Of a stretch of DNA of 64,000 bases, positions 39,416 through 51,185 are shown piece after piece (the first letter of the stretch is position 1; the number at the start of each line of letters is the position of its first letter). The notes under the pieces were generated by a model. The model was not told where the DNA came from. It saw nothing but the letters and a program-made list of their open reading frames with translations, and made no database searches. Position numbers and translations under genes: made by a program. Origin of the DNA: Trogon surrucura (lineage: Eukaryota; Chordata; Aves; Trogoniformes; Trogonidae); the NCBI GenBank assembly GCA_020746105.1, contig CM036658.1, forward strand, positions 16,042,689-16,106,688, written 5' to 3'.

Positions 39416-39424
39416 CAGATAGAT

Positions 39425-39648
39425 AACGTCTTTCTAACTAATTTAGTTATTTATTTGCAGCATTTCAAACGCTGCAGCATTTCAAACATTAGTACAGCTA
39501 CATATTATCATGTTTAGAACATTTCACTGCTGTATCCCATATGTTTCCAATGAATATACTCATTGGAAAATCAGATGGAAGGCTTTTTGCATTCTAGATA
39601 CTTTCCCAGGGATGCTTTACTTTTCCCACTATTAAAGATGCTGATGCT

Positions 39649-39685
<37 letters not shown>

Positions 39686-40451
39686 ATTATGGCCTTATAG
39701 TAGTAGTTAGTGTATGAGAAAGGCGAAGGTAAACAATCTCCTAGAAATCACAAACGCAATTTATGGAGACTCTCAGGAACCAGGCCTCTTGACTCATATA
39801 ATTTGAATGTCTTTTTTCCTCTATTATAATTAATATAATTACATATATATAATTAAATGCATCATATTCCATCATATCCATTCCTAGAGCATTTTAGAAT
39901 GCAAATATCACTTTGCTTGCTTACCAGTTGGGAAAAAAAAGCCACTTGGTGGAAGGAAATAAAATGTTTTCAGTCAGCCAGAAGACTCATGGTCGAACCA
40001 GTGCACTATCCACAAAATTCATTACCCACTAGGTGCATTTTGAATATCATTTTACTGCCTGTGATACACTTGTAGACAAGGCAAGAGAGTAATATTTCTA
40101 GATAGGATAGAAATGGATGCTCAGGCCATTAGCTTTTCATTGACGTCAGGCTTGACACATTTTCATTCAGGCATAGGTGGAGCCCACAAGGAAATAGGGT
40201 ACAACCTCTGGTCTTGTAGGGAACAGAGGTGGACTGACACAAGAGAACACCTAACACACAGACACACCAGAACTTAATATACAGGGCTCCCTGAAAAATT
40301 TCTTTATTTGATGTTTTGTCCAAACCATGAAATTTCAGGTAAGAGTTTAAAAGCCAGGAAGGTTCCTTGCACTTATTTTTAGGTCACTATGAGCTCCACA
40401 CAATAGCACTTAGTAGGGAGGGGATTCAGCTTCATATTCTTATTTGATATT
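39425..40451. other. Intergenic sequence with a long T run
   Basis: AT-rich. It contains a 28-base T run at 39,651-39,678. Near 39,975-40,025 the minus strand has GTGGATAGTGCACTGGTTCG, which is faintly like a SINE head but too short to call. Confidence 0.5.
39651..39678 (+). repeat. Poly(T) tract, 28 bases
   Basis: An uninterrupted run of 28 T. It could be the tail of a minus-strand retroposed sequence, but no parent sequence was recognised beside it. Confidence 0.9.
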
Positions 40452-40696
40452 ACAGAATCATAGAACCATAGAACAGTTCAGGTTGGAAAAGACCCTTGGG
40501 ATCATCAAGTCCAACCATTAACCCTACACTACAACCATTAACCCTACACTACAAGTTCACCCCTAAGCCATATCACCCAACACCACATCTAAGCGACACT
40601 TGAACGCATCCACGGATGGCGACTCAACCACCTCCCCAGGCAGTCTGTTCCAGTGTCTGACCACTCTTTCTGTGACGAATTTCTTCCTAATGTCCA
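40452..40696 (-). mobile_element. CR1 LINE 3' fragment, divergent subfamily
   Basis: The plus strand reads ACAGAATCATAGAACCATAG, then GGTTGGAAAAGACCCTTGGG, ATCATCAAGTCCAACCATTA, and CACCTCCCCAGGCAGTCTGT before ending at TTCTTCCTAATGTCC. This differs from the younger copies in the 3' UTR. It includes an exact 20-bp tandem duplication at 40,513-40,552. 5' truncated. Confidence 0.9.
40513..40552 (+). repeat. Exact 20-bp tandem duplication inside a CR1 3' UTR
   Basis: AACCATTAACCCTACACTAC at 40,513-40,532 is repeated without change at 40,533-40,552. Confidence 0.95.
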
Positions 40697-43600
40697 TATT
40701 ATCATATTATTATCATACTATTATCAGATTATGAAAGAACCTCTAATGACACTGTAGGTGTCCCCAGCGTTACCTTATGTCCTATTAAATGAAGGAAGAA
40801 TATAAATGCAAGAAAATGCAGAGTTAAATTCTAGATTTCAGCTAGAGTTCTTGAGCAAGATTCCAGGGACAGGGCTAAGAGGAAAAAAGAGGTGTGACAT
40901 TGTGGGCACAAGGGAAACAAGGGAAGGTAACTATTTCCAAAATTAATAAAATCTTGTATGCAGCAACAAATTCCATGCCTTAAACTTGTGATTATTTCAT
41001 GAATAACCTTACAAGATTTTTGGCTCTTATTTTGTGTTTCGTAATAGATTTGCATTTATTGTATATGTGATATTAATTAATAACATGGTATTGTGATGCT
41101 CAGATATGTGTTAATTCAACAGTTTATGTTAAGCTTATTAATTTGCAGTTTACAGATACATGTTTCTAGCCTTATCTCTGTCATAACACTTGTCTTTTAT
41201 TATGTATCATGTATTTGCATATACATCTTTAATGTATAGAGATATCTATCTTTAAACCAGGCTTTACATGGTCTGCACAAAGCTATATAAAGCACTTTCG
41301 AACTGTATGCATTATATGCATGTAAATGATTATCAGTTGTGAATCAGAATCACCATATTAAATTATAGACCATTTAAAGGTGATCCAATGTAAATATTCA
41401 GTTAATGTAGCAAGGAAATTAGGGAAACAAAAGAACACCATGTTAATGAGAGAATGATGGAAAACAAACTGATATTTTGTCTGCAGTGTCACAAGGAAGG
41501 GACTAAATCTGAAGATAGGCAAGGTTAAAGAAAGGTTAATACCAATAAAGGAAGAAGGATTGCTAAAACAACTGAAGGGAGATTTATGAAAGAGTGCATT
41601 CCATGGATTTGCAGCTATGAGTATTGCAGACAAAGGAGTGTGGATGACAAACTGTTTAAAGAAGCAGTGAAGGCACTGGAATACTGGAGTTATATTTCCT
41701 CTGGGAGGTCAAAGAAGCACTGTATTGTAGTGTCCAATAAACTAAATGACGGAATGAGAAATATGAGGTTTTCAGTTTAAGTATACGGAATGTAGGCGCA
41801 AAGTTGGCAATACAGGAACTGCAGTTCTTGTTTTTTTGCCACAGAGTTGTACTGTATCAGCCTTTTTTTCGACTAACACGGGAATGGCTGCGATTCTAGT
41901 GACTTGCTATATACCATTTTGGTAGCTACTTTACTACTCAGTAAGTGGAGACCTTTTCTATTCTGAAGAGAATGCCTACTTAGGGACATTTTTCTGAGGC
42001 AGTGGTCTGCAACACTGAGAAAACACATAGTCTGTAGGAGGATGAAGGCTACACTAGCAGACTGGTCTGTGTTACAGCGAACAGAGGACAGTATACAACA
42101 TTCAGCAAACGCTGAAAAATGTAGACCATGGAAACGATTTCTCAAACTGATTAGCTAAAGATGCCTGCATGAGATTGGGTTAAAGCCAAAGAAAGGTAAC
42201 ATCTCCCTGTCTCTCCATCCAGTCTTCTCTGCTTGTGTTCTATGACCTTTTCACATTTTATTATTACTTTTCTCTTTTTTTAACATGCACCGTAGAGGTC
42301 AGCACTAGGAATATTATGGTTAGTATGTGGAAATTCATGCATTGGGTAGATATTGGTCATTTCTTAATTTTTCATGGGATGTATAGCATGTATGTTTACA
42401 CTTTGTTTACTTTTGATGGAGGCATGCTTGGGAAGGCTTGTAGATGAAAAGGCAGTCTCATGTTTCAAACAAAACTACTTCAGTTTGGCAACTGTGCTTC
42501 CATTAGGAATAAGAACATTTTGTGATTATACACTTGCATTTTCTCCTTGCATTTTCTCACTTGTCATCTTCTCCATTGACAGTGACTCTATTTTGCTGCA
42601 TTTTTAGTGCAGTGGGATGTTATAAGACAACATTCTGCTTTTGCCTCGTTTTATAATTTGTATCATGCCATGAAAAATTGAGGTATACTTTTCATGTGCA
42701 TGAATTTTGCTTTTAAATTTATTTCAAAATTTCTGTATTTAATAGAGTAAGAACTTACAAACTGTATTATTTGCAACATTTTACAGTGTTGTAGGCTTGT
42801 CTGAAATTTCAGTTTTCTCATACTTTTAAACTGTGAAGAAACAGGAATTTATGGAGATTTAATTTCTTAATTTGAAAATTTCACTTCAATAAGTTTGCAA
42901 AGAAAAAAAACCTAAAGACTTTCAGCGTGTGATGGTTTTTTAACTGATGTACTCCAAATTATGACAGTAACCCCACTTTTAATATTTAAAGCTTCATAAC
43001 CTCACATCAGTTTGAATAACGATGTAAGTCATAAAATATTTCAAAGTTTTGTAGCTGCATTCTGATTCTCAACAGGCAGTTTCCTACCCGTCCAAACCTC
43101 TGTAAAATTGTTCAAATGTGATCTTTATCACATTTTGTTGATTTGTTATTTCAGCTCCTGCTTGCTGCCACTAAAATCAGCATTTCCCTTTTTATTATCT
43201 TAAATTTTGCTACAACTTTTCTGATTCTAGAATGTGTAAATACCTCTTCCAGTTAAGGAGAGTATTTTATGTAAAACAAGAAGGAATATAGTCACACACG
43301 TGAAACTGAAATTCTCACTGAAGTATTTCATATTGTTAACAGCTGTCAGTAGGAGAATAAGTTAAGGCAAAGTCATTAACTTTCCATTCCATAGCAAGTA
43401 TTTTATGCTTCTTCCGTATATGTCATAGAAACTTAACAGAGTATTAACAGAGAACACCACAGAAATCAGTAAACCCTCTGCTCCCATGCACTGTGCTCAG
43501 TTCCTGTGGACCAAACTTTAGAAACACTCACCAGTATTCATCAAGCGCTCAACCACCACAGAACAGCAGCAGGACATCATCAAGAGTTTTGTATCTTCAC

Positions 43601-46600
43601 TGTCTCAGTATCTTGGGAATGACTGAGTTAACTCATGTTTTCCTCTAGATCACCTGCTGAGAGTGCAGATAGGTACAGGGAAAGGAATTATTTACAGATT
43701 ATTTTCCAGGAGGAAGCTTATAAATTATAGGTAGAAACATAATCAATCAAGAGGCTAAAAACTTCAGCTTCTCTAATAATGCGCATATGGGAAAGACAGG
43801 CAACAAGACAAACTATAAAATTCTTGACTGTGTCAAGGTTAGCTAATTGATTGATATATGGTATAATTTCCAAATTTTATCCTTGTAAATATATGTTTTC
43901 TACCAGACTGAGAAATACCAAGGGCACAGCTTTAAGAGATACTAGGAGAACTCCTAAGGTCTGGTTTAAGGAGCATTAAATACCATTGGTCTATTCAGGG
44001 CCAGTTTTTAGAACCCTGCAGAGGCTTCCCAGCTAATGACTTCATAGTATTTGTGTTAAGAAACCAGACATATTTATCTATAACTTGGGACACAGAACAC
44101 AGCAAAAGTTCCTGTCCTTGTTAGGAGCAAGCAAACCTCCCAAGGATGTCAAATCAAAAGGAATAGCAAGCAAATCAGCAGTCAAAAGGAGTGGAAAAAT
44201 TACTTCGTGTCAACATAAAGTCTGTGTGACGTGCACTGTTCACTAAGACTACCAGCCAGATTTGTAGAGCCTGGTGTCTGCAAGAAGTAACTCCACTTCT
44301 TACCAAAGACAGTTCTTAGTTTCTTTCATAGAACAGCGCAGAAAGCATAAGCAAGTGAAATTATACTGAAAAGTAAATGGGAGATATGGGAGAGAATGAA
44401 CATTTGGAACTCAAGGATGTTATTATGCCAAACACTTACATTAACAGTCACCCAAACCATAATATTTGAGTAAGCAAATTTTGAAAGATATGATCACCAG
44501 CTAGAAATGATGCACCAGCATGCTCAGAAATCCTTTAACGGGGCTAGCAAACTGCAGTAAGCTGAAACATATTGGTGACTTGTAACATACCGTGGTCTTG
44601 TCTGTAAGGACGGGAAACATCTCCAGTGTTACTGATGCTTTGCTTGCCACTCTAATCTCAGGCAGCTCCAATTCCATCCATAAAAGACAACAATACGTAC
44701 TCAGCAGCCACATCAGCTCCTCATGTCTTGTAGCAACCATTCTGAAGTAGCCACAGACCTGTATGAAGGTACACACCATGTTAATTTCAGCTAAGGGGTC
44801 TGAGGGCATTTTGCTTGGTACTGTGCATTTGTTTAAGGAGAAGTTCTTGTGTTGCTCAAAGCAGCTAGTGCTCTTCACCTCATCACTATAATGTGCATAA
44901 AATACATTACATATGTAGTGGTCATGTGCACTGATAAATTATATTTACCATGCACATTTGTGTGCCTCACCTGCAGTTCGTCCCACCAATCTGTCTCCCT
45001 CAGTATTTACTCTAGCATTCCAAACCTCTGAGCAGCTTCAAACAGCTGGGACTTCTTTTTTCTTCCCCCTTCCTCCCAAGGCTGTCAAAGATGTACTTCC
45101 TTCTTTTCCCTTAACATTTCTTTCCCCCTGCCAAATTAACAGTGGTCAAAAGACAAAACGATGGTATTTTGCCCTGAAACAAAACGAAGTATCTGCTGTA
45201 TCTCATCAAAGCGCAAAGCTTAACAAAGGGCTTTTGCAACATACTTAGGGAAAGAGGAGGCTGCTAGGGCTCTTAGAGAACACCCACATTTCCCTGGTAT
45301 TTCAAAGATCCTTTCCTAAATATTCGGGTTTCAAAAGCACAGCATTCTTATCCATATTACTATCTTCTTCTAATCTTATCTATAGCAGTCACTATTTCTG
45401 GTGACTTTTAACAGTTTCAAATACTTTTTTTAATTTCCAAGTTTTACTATTAGTAATTCTTTGTTGGAGACTAGGCAGCTGGACAGGCTCTGTTTGTAAT
45501 AGTACCTGCTATTAAAGATCAAGGGTACAAAAAATAGTCCCAAGAACATTTTTTGAACACTCAAATGTTTTGCATTTATTAAATGTAGGAGTGGCAAGCT
45601 GCATACATAATGTCTGAAGTAACATAACATTTGTACTGGCATTCACTTGACTTGTACTAACTAATTCATTATTCATATCATTGCCACTTATTTTGTGACT
45701 ATTTAAAATGAGGGTCATTTGAAGGTAATATTACCAAGTGTTCTCTCCACCCATGGTTTTATGCATATTACTCATTTACTTTCATCTTTACTATTACATT
45801 TATTCCTTTTTTTAATACATCTGTCTACTATACATTTTCTCATTACTTTCTTAGAGGACTTCTTTAAGAAAAAAAAATCTCGGGTTTCACAGATTCTGGT
45901 ATATCACAATGATCTCTGGCCATATGTCCAGGTGTGCATAAGAACTGGGACATGGCTTCTTGCATAGCAAGAAGAAAATTGGCTCTGCTGATGGTATAAA
46001 CATCAAACTGATTAACAAAGGCAGCTTTTTGCTGCTCTCTGACTATGGGGTAAAAATAGATACTGGACAAAAATGGAATATGTTCAGTCAAAAACATGAC
46101 AAAATAGGATATCAAACTTTCCCTCAAGCTTCTTCCATGGTACCAGAACAGTTACACATTTCAGCAATGAAATAATTAATAATGCTGACATCTGAGGAAG
46201 TGTTAACACAATTGATGGTAGAAAACAAATATAAATTCTCCCATGTTTTCATTTGACAAGAAAGACAAGGAGAAGAATGATTAAAGACTTGCATGAGTTA
46301 TGAACTAGACTCACAGTGTGAATATGGGCATTACACCCAAAGCTCCGAGTCATGCTCTGCAGATGTGCTGGATGTGTGGGAAACATCCCCGACAGTTTGT
46401 GTTGGTGGGTTGCCTCATGGGCCATTGTTGTTTCCCAAGAAAATACTTTGAAACTCCCACAGGCAAGCCTTTAACTCATCAGGTGTTACTGATTTGATAT
46501 GATAAAATGAAAAAAAGTAACACAAGTGTTCATGTGTAGTGATTTCACTAGACAGGTAGGTTGAACTTGCCTTTGTACTGAAAGGGATTTTGTCTCATTT

Positions 46601-47146
46601 TACATAAAATTGAAGGCAGTAGCGATCAGAAAATATGACACAGTGCACACAATCTGAACAGAAGAATATGAAAGGTGAAGGAGAGTAAGGAGTTTGGACA
46701 TCAGCTGTACTGAGAAAATTGTAAAGAGAAAAACAGCACCTTTGGCTTTAGGAGCAGTGGTAGTTCTAGGCACAGGATACAAATCTCGACTACAAACCTG
46801 ATACAGTCTAACCTGTTAATTCAGACTAATGATGTCAATGGGACTTAATTTAAAAAACATCTGAAAAGATAAATTCCAACCTAGATTCAGGATAGAGAGC
46901 ATTTTCCCTTAGTGACTTTGTTTTTTTAAATAGTTTGGTTTGGTTTTCTTTAAGTAGGATCACAATGAGGGCCTAACTATCCACAGTTTCTTCAAGGAGG
47001 AAATAAGGACAGAGTGCTTAAAGCATACATACTTGGGAGCAGGAAGATGCTAGGAAGGAGAGGAATTTTAAATGCTGATGGATTTTCAAGAAGACAGATG
47101 GAAATATTGTAGCAATGTCCCACCAGCTATTCATCGCAAGTAGTGA
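40697..47146. other. 6.4 kb repeat-poor AT-rich intergenic sequence
   Basis: No CR1, LTR or gene was recognised. It begins with a short TATTATCA-type repeat (about 40,696-40,730). Otherwise AT-rich with many homeodomain-like words (for example TATTAATTAATAACATGG near 41,075 and ATTTAAAGCTTCATAACC near 42,985). Open frames such as 44,501-44,878 (minus) have no domain. It may include noncoding conserved elements, but this cannot be judged without alignment. Confidence 0.5.
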
Positions 47147-48550
47147 ATCACAGAATCATAGAATCATAGACTCACAGAATCAGAATCATAGAATCAAAAG
47201 AATTATTTGGGTTGGAAGGCACCTCAAAGATCGTCTAGTTCCAACTCCTCTGCCATGGCAGGGACATCTCCCACTAGATCAGGTTGCTCAAGGCTCCATC
47301 CAGCCCGGCCTTGACCACGTCCAGAGATGGAGCATTCACAGCTTTCCTGGGCAACTTGTTCTAGTGCCTCACCACCCTCAGGGTAATGAACTTCTTCCTT
47401 GTATCTAGTCTAAACATACACTCTTCCAGCTTCCACCCATCACCCCTCATCCTATCACTACAGGCCCTTGTAAAAAGTCCCTTTTTGTAGCCCCCCTCAG
47501 GTACCGGAAGGCCTCTACAAGGTCTCGCCAGAGACTTCTGTTCTTCAGGCTGAACAAGCCCAACTCTCTCAGCCTGTCCTCATAGGAGAGGTCCTCCAGC
47601 AGTCTGATCATCTTGGTAGCCCTCCTCTGGACTCGCTCCAACAGCTCCATGGCTTTCTTGTGCTGGGGGCTCCAGAGCTGGATGCAGTATTCCACGTGGG
47701 ATCTCACAAGGGCAGAGCAGAGGGGCAGAATTACCTCCATCAACCTGCTGGTCATACATCTCCTGATGCATCTCAGGACATGGTTGGCTTTCTGGGCCGC
47801 AAGTGCACACTGTTGGCTCATGTTGATCTCATCATCCACCAACAGGCCCAAACTCATCTTGACAGAGCTGCTCTCAATCCACTCATTGCCCAGCCTGTAT
47901 CTGTGCTTGGGATTGCCTCGACCAGGTGCAGGACCTTACCCTTGGCCTTGTTAAATTTCATGAGGTTGGCTGGGGCCCACCTCTCAAGCCTGTCAAGGTC
48001 CCTCTGGATGGCATCACTTCCCTCCAGCGTGTTGACTCCATCACACAACTTGGTGTCGTCGGCAAACTTGCTGAGGGTGCACTCAATGCCGCTGTCATGT
48101 CGCCAACAAAAATGTTAGATAGTATTGGTCCCAGTAATGATCCCTGAGACACCACTTGTCACTGGTCTCCACCTGGACATTGAACCACTGACTGCAACCA
48201 TCTGAGTGTGATCTTCCAGTCAGTTCCTTACCCACCGAGTGGTCCATCCGTCACTCCACATCTTTCCACCCTGGAGACCAGGACGTCATGCGGGACAGTG
48301 CCAAAAGCCTTGCACAAGTCCAGGGAGATGACATGCGTTGCTCTTCCCTTGTCAGTTGATTCTGTTACTCCATCATAAAAAGCCACCAGATTTGTCAGGC
48401 AGGATTTTCCCTTGGTGAAGCCATGTTGGTTGCCACATTTTCCATGTGTTATAGCAGAGCCTTCAGAAGGATCTGCTCCATGATCTTGCCAGGCACAGAG
48501 GTGAGACTGACTGGCCTGTAGTTGCCTGAGTCTTCCTTTCTTCCCTTTTT
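47147..48550 (-). mobile_element. Older CR1 LINE, 3' part, interrupted by a younger CR1
   Basis: The plus strand starts ATCACAGAATCATAGAATCA, then GGGTTGGAAGGCACCTCAAA, and proceeds into the RT region with many frame breaks. Minus-strand frames at 47,447-47,857 carry [17 protein letters not shown] and [20 protein letters not shown], and at 47,854-48,048 [19 protein letters not shown]. Sequence resumes at 49,088-49,256 beyond the nested element. The 3' UTR type differs from the younger copies (TTGGAAGGCACCTC...CCAACTCCTCTGCCATGGCA). Confidence 0.92.
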
Positions 48551-49087
48551 CACAGAACTAGAGAATTACAGAATGTCAGGGGTTGGAATGAACCTCTAGA
48601 GACCACCTAGTCCAGCCCCCCTGCCAGAGCAGGATCACCTACAGTAGGTCACATAGGAACACATCCAGACAGATTTTGCGTGTCTCCAGCAAAGGAGACT
48701 CCACAACCTCCCTGGGCAGCCTGTGCCAGTGCTCTGTCACCCTCAGTGTGAAAAAGATTTTCATAATGTTTTTGTGGAACCTCCTATGTTCCAGCTTGTA
48801 TTCGTTGCCTCTTGTCCTGTCATCAGACATCACTGAAAAGAGCCTGGCTCCATCCTCCTGACACTCCCCCTTGACATATTTACAAACATTAATGAGGTCA
48901 CCCCTCAGCCTCCTCTTCTCCAAGCTAAAGACACCCAGCTCCTTCAGCCATTCCTCACAAGGGAGATGTTCTACTCCCTTAATCATCTTTGTGGCTCTGC
49001 GCTGGACTCTCTCAAGGAGTTCCCTCTCCTTTTCGAACTGAGAGGCCCAGAACTGGACACAATATTCCAGATGTGGCCTCACCACAG
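48551..49087 (-). mobile_element. Younger CR1 LINE nested within the older CR1
   Basis: The plus strand starts CACAGAACTAGAGAATTACA (degraded octamers), then GGGGTTGGAATGAACCTCTA, and runs to CCAGATGTGGCCTCACCACAG. The minus strand is open across the RT C-terminus ([54 protein letters not shown]). CACAG occurs at both edges (48,551-48,555 and 49,083-49,087) and may be a short target duplication, though it also resembles the element's own terminus. Confidence 0.9.
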
Positions 49088-49256
49088 GTGATGATTCCCC
49101 TTTTCCAGTCAGTGAGCACTTCACCAGACTGCCATGACCTCTCAAATACGATGGAAAGCAGCCTAGCAACTTCATCTGCTAATTCCCTCAGGACCCATGG
49201 ACGGATCTCATCAGGTCCCACGGACGTGTACACCTTCAGGTTCTTTAAATGGTGGA
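49088..49256 (-). mobile_element. Continuation of the older CR1 beyond the nested copy
   Basis: GTGATGATTCCCCTTTTCCA onward aligns by eye with the RT region GTGACATCTGCTTCCCTCCA of the 36.6 kb copy. The later segment (CCCTCAGGACCCATGGACGG; TCATCAGGTCCCACGGACGT) encodes the [20 protein letters not shown] motif on the minus strand. It is the part of the older element expected next after 48,550. Confidence 0.88.
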
Positions 49257-50059
49257 ATGTGGAGGGAAAAACAGTCAGAAAAAAATACCAGGGTGAATAC
49301 AAGAATGAGTTGAGCAAATGAACGAAAGAGGAAGAATGACGGGAGAGAGAGTAAAGCACAAGCGAACATATAGGTGCACTAGGCAGTGATGAGCAGAACT
49401 GCTCCATGTAGTCAGATTGTGCACTGTCAGTATCTTCAGTAGGGTTTCCCTGAGAACCAGCGTAACTCACCAGTAGAAAAGTGACAGAATATGGGTCTTG
49501 ATAGTTCTATTGTGGATGTTTTTTAACACATTGAGAGCTAGTAATATGGGTGTTTCTCATTTTAGCACCAGGACAAATTTCAGTTACAGAAATCAGATGT
49601 TTCTTCAAACCCCAAGTTCATTTAAAGTACCTGTGCTCTGCAGAGGGGTGGGCAGTCAGTGATTCTGATTCTACCTATTGCACACCAGGCCTCATAACTT
49701 TCTTTTAACGTGGGTGAAAAGGCTTGGATGTCGACAAAACAGAAAACAAGCAGAAGTTGAGCAGGTTTTGCGCTTAGTCTTCCCAGAATGGGAAAAAATC
49801 CCCAAGGATTTTATTCACTTGGGGTCAGAGACCAGGGCGGTCGGTCATGGTACCTTCACCTAGCCACTACCACCACCACTCTGACACGCTAACCGGGGGC
49901 ACGACTTCGTTTTGATTTCCCCGTGGAGCTGTAACCTTCGCTGCACACACAGAATCAAAACCGGCCTTGCCGACCTTGCTCTGCTTCCCCTGGTAAATTT
50001 ATGGATCGGTGGGTAACACAAGTACCTCAGTTTCCAGTCACCAGGAACTCTCTGATCCC
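49257..50059. other. Intergenic sequence upstream of the CpG island
   Basis: No gene recognised. GC content and CpG frequency rise from about 49,850 towards the island. A short CCACTACCACCACCACT run lies at about 49,863-49,880. Confidence 0.5.
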
Positions 50060-50307
50060 ATCAGCCGCGAAGGCCGATGAGCCTTTTCTTCCAGCCCCAG
50101 CCCACGCCGCCGCTCCCCGTCCGAACCGCGCAGCTCCCATCGCGCAGGGCGGGAAACTCCCGCGGCGGGGCCGGGGCCGGGGCCGAGGCGGCAGAGCCCA
50201 AGAACTGACGGCGACCGCGCTGCCCACCCGCCCGCGCGCCCGGCACCGCCCCTCGCGCTGCGGCCCAACCGCCAGCCCCTTCCCCCCTACACCCCCCACC
50301 TCCCCTC

Positions 50308-50319
50308 TGCGCAGGCGCA
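50308..50319 (+). promoter_or_regulatory. NRF1-type motif in the CpG island
   Basis: TGCGCAGGCGCA fits the palindromic NRF1 consensus (YGCGCAYGCGCR) with one deviation. It lies about 75 bp before the candidate first splice donor. Confidence 0.55.
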
Positions 50320-50392
50320 TCTTCCCCTCGCGCGGGCGTAGCTGCCGAGCGCGCGAAAGTTCCAAACCGGCGGCGCGAGCCGGGCCGCCGGG
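50320..50392 (+). other. FANCC: Candidate noncoding first exon of FANCC (3' end defined by donor)
   Basis: A strong splice donor, GGGCCGCCGG|GTAAGCTG, places an exon end at 50,392. The 5' end is not visible; the start given is nominal, just after the NRF1-type motif. FANCC is known to begin with a noncoding exon in mammals, which fits the absence of a plausible start codon linked to a FANCC frame here. No comparable minus-strand donor was noticed in the island. Confidence 0.4.
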
Positions 50393-50656
50393 GTAAGCTG
50401 CTGGGGAGGGGGCGGGGCCCAGGGGAAGGGGTCGCGCGCGCCGAGCCGGTACGGCGGCTCTCCCCCTTTACGCCCCCCTCCTCCTTTCGGACTTGGGGGA
50501 GGGAGGGGGCTTGGGGGGCGGCTACCGGCTGCGCCGCCGTGGCGGGGACTTCCCGACTGCCCTAAGGGGGGCGGTGTTCCTCGCCCCGTCGTGGCCTCGC
50601 CTCGGTGGTCGCGGGGCGTCCCCGGCGAGGGTGAGGGGGCGCGAGCGAGAGGGTCC

Positions 50657-50666
50657 GCGCATGCGT
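50657..50666 (+). promoter_or_regulatory. Second NRF1-type motif
   Basis: GCGCATGCGT, the core of the NRF1 site, lies downstream of the candidate donor. Confidence 0.45.
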
Positions 50667-51185
50667 GGGTGCGCCGCCGCGGATCGCGGGGCGGTTGGGG
50701 GGCGGGGGCGCGCGAGCCGGGGTCTTCCGCCGGGCCCGGTGCCCTCGTTGAGGGGAACCGGCCCGGGGTGCGAGGGGCACGGCATGGGCACTGAGGGGTC
50801 GAGGACAGTTTCCCCGGCCCGCCTGTTCCTCCCCGAGCTTCGTAATGCGCCGGAGGAAGAGGACTGTGGCGCTGAGGCCCGTCCGTGGTGTCAGCAGAGC
50901 ACCCAGCACCTCACCCCGGCACTGGCACCGGCGGCCTCACTGTCTAGCTCCTTCTTGTTGGGCGTTTCGTACCCTGCCTGCCACTGCACCTCCTTCGTGC
51001 CTTAATGCAGGGGGGAAAGCAGGTGTGTTAGAATTCCCCCAAAATCGGCTGAGCTTTGTAGCCAGAGTGCTGGATAAGGATGCGGGCTGTGAAAGGTGGG
51101 AATGTAGTGTGATAAAAGGGAATGTGTGGGACCGCACGCACGTCCTGGTTAACAGTGCTTTGGTCAATACCGTCTGGTACTGAAG

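Larger units (their letters stand above)
36642..39424 (-). mobile_element. CR1 LINE, 2.8 kb, endonuclease-RT region nearly intact
   Basis: The longest element here. Minus-strand sense from ~39,424 (5' truncated inside the endonuclease domain) to the 3' terminus at 36,642 (plus strand reads ATCATAGAATCATAGAATCA). It carries two overlapping frames described separately, then the 3' UTR and terminal octamers. ORF1, the promoter and roughly the first part of the endonuclease are absent. The few disruptions suggest a young copy, closely matching the copies at 51,186-51,763 and 53,441-53,829. Confidence 0.96.
50060..50960 (+). promoter_or_regulatory. FANCC: CpG-island promoter, most likely of FANCC
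   Basis: About 900 bp of very GC-rich, CpG-dense DNA, the only such block in the window. It has NRF1-type motifs (TGCGCAGGCGCA at 50,308-50,319; GCGCATGCGT at 50,657-50,666) and a GC box (GGGGGCGGGGC at 50,408-50,418), with no obvious TATA box, as in housekeeping promoters. FANCC is the expected downstream neighbour of PTCH1 in the same orientation in vertebrates. The assignment rests on gene order, CpG density and a good + strand donor, not on coding sequence. Long open frames within it on both strands arise from high GC. Confidence 0.7.

Noticed and set aside
39975-40025. Minus-strand GTGGATAGTGCACTGGTTCG, resembling the head of a MIR-type SINE
   Set aside because: Only about 40 bp match and the diagnostic core downstream is missing.
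48639-49470. Minus-strand open frames of 178 and 152 codons near the nested CR1
   Set aside because: Their recognisable parts are CR1 RT sequence. The rest is read-through into flanking DNA, so they are not host genes.
50001-51005. Several long overlapping open frames on both strands in the CpG island
   Set aside because: High GC lowers stop-codon frequency. The translations are low-complexity Arg/Gly/Pro/Ala, conflict with each other and show no domain.
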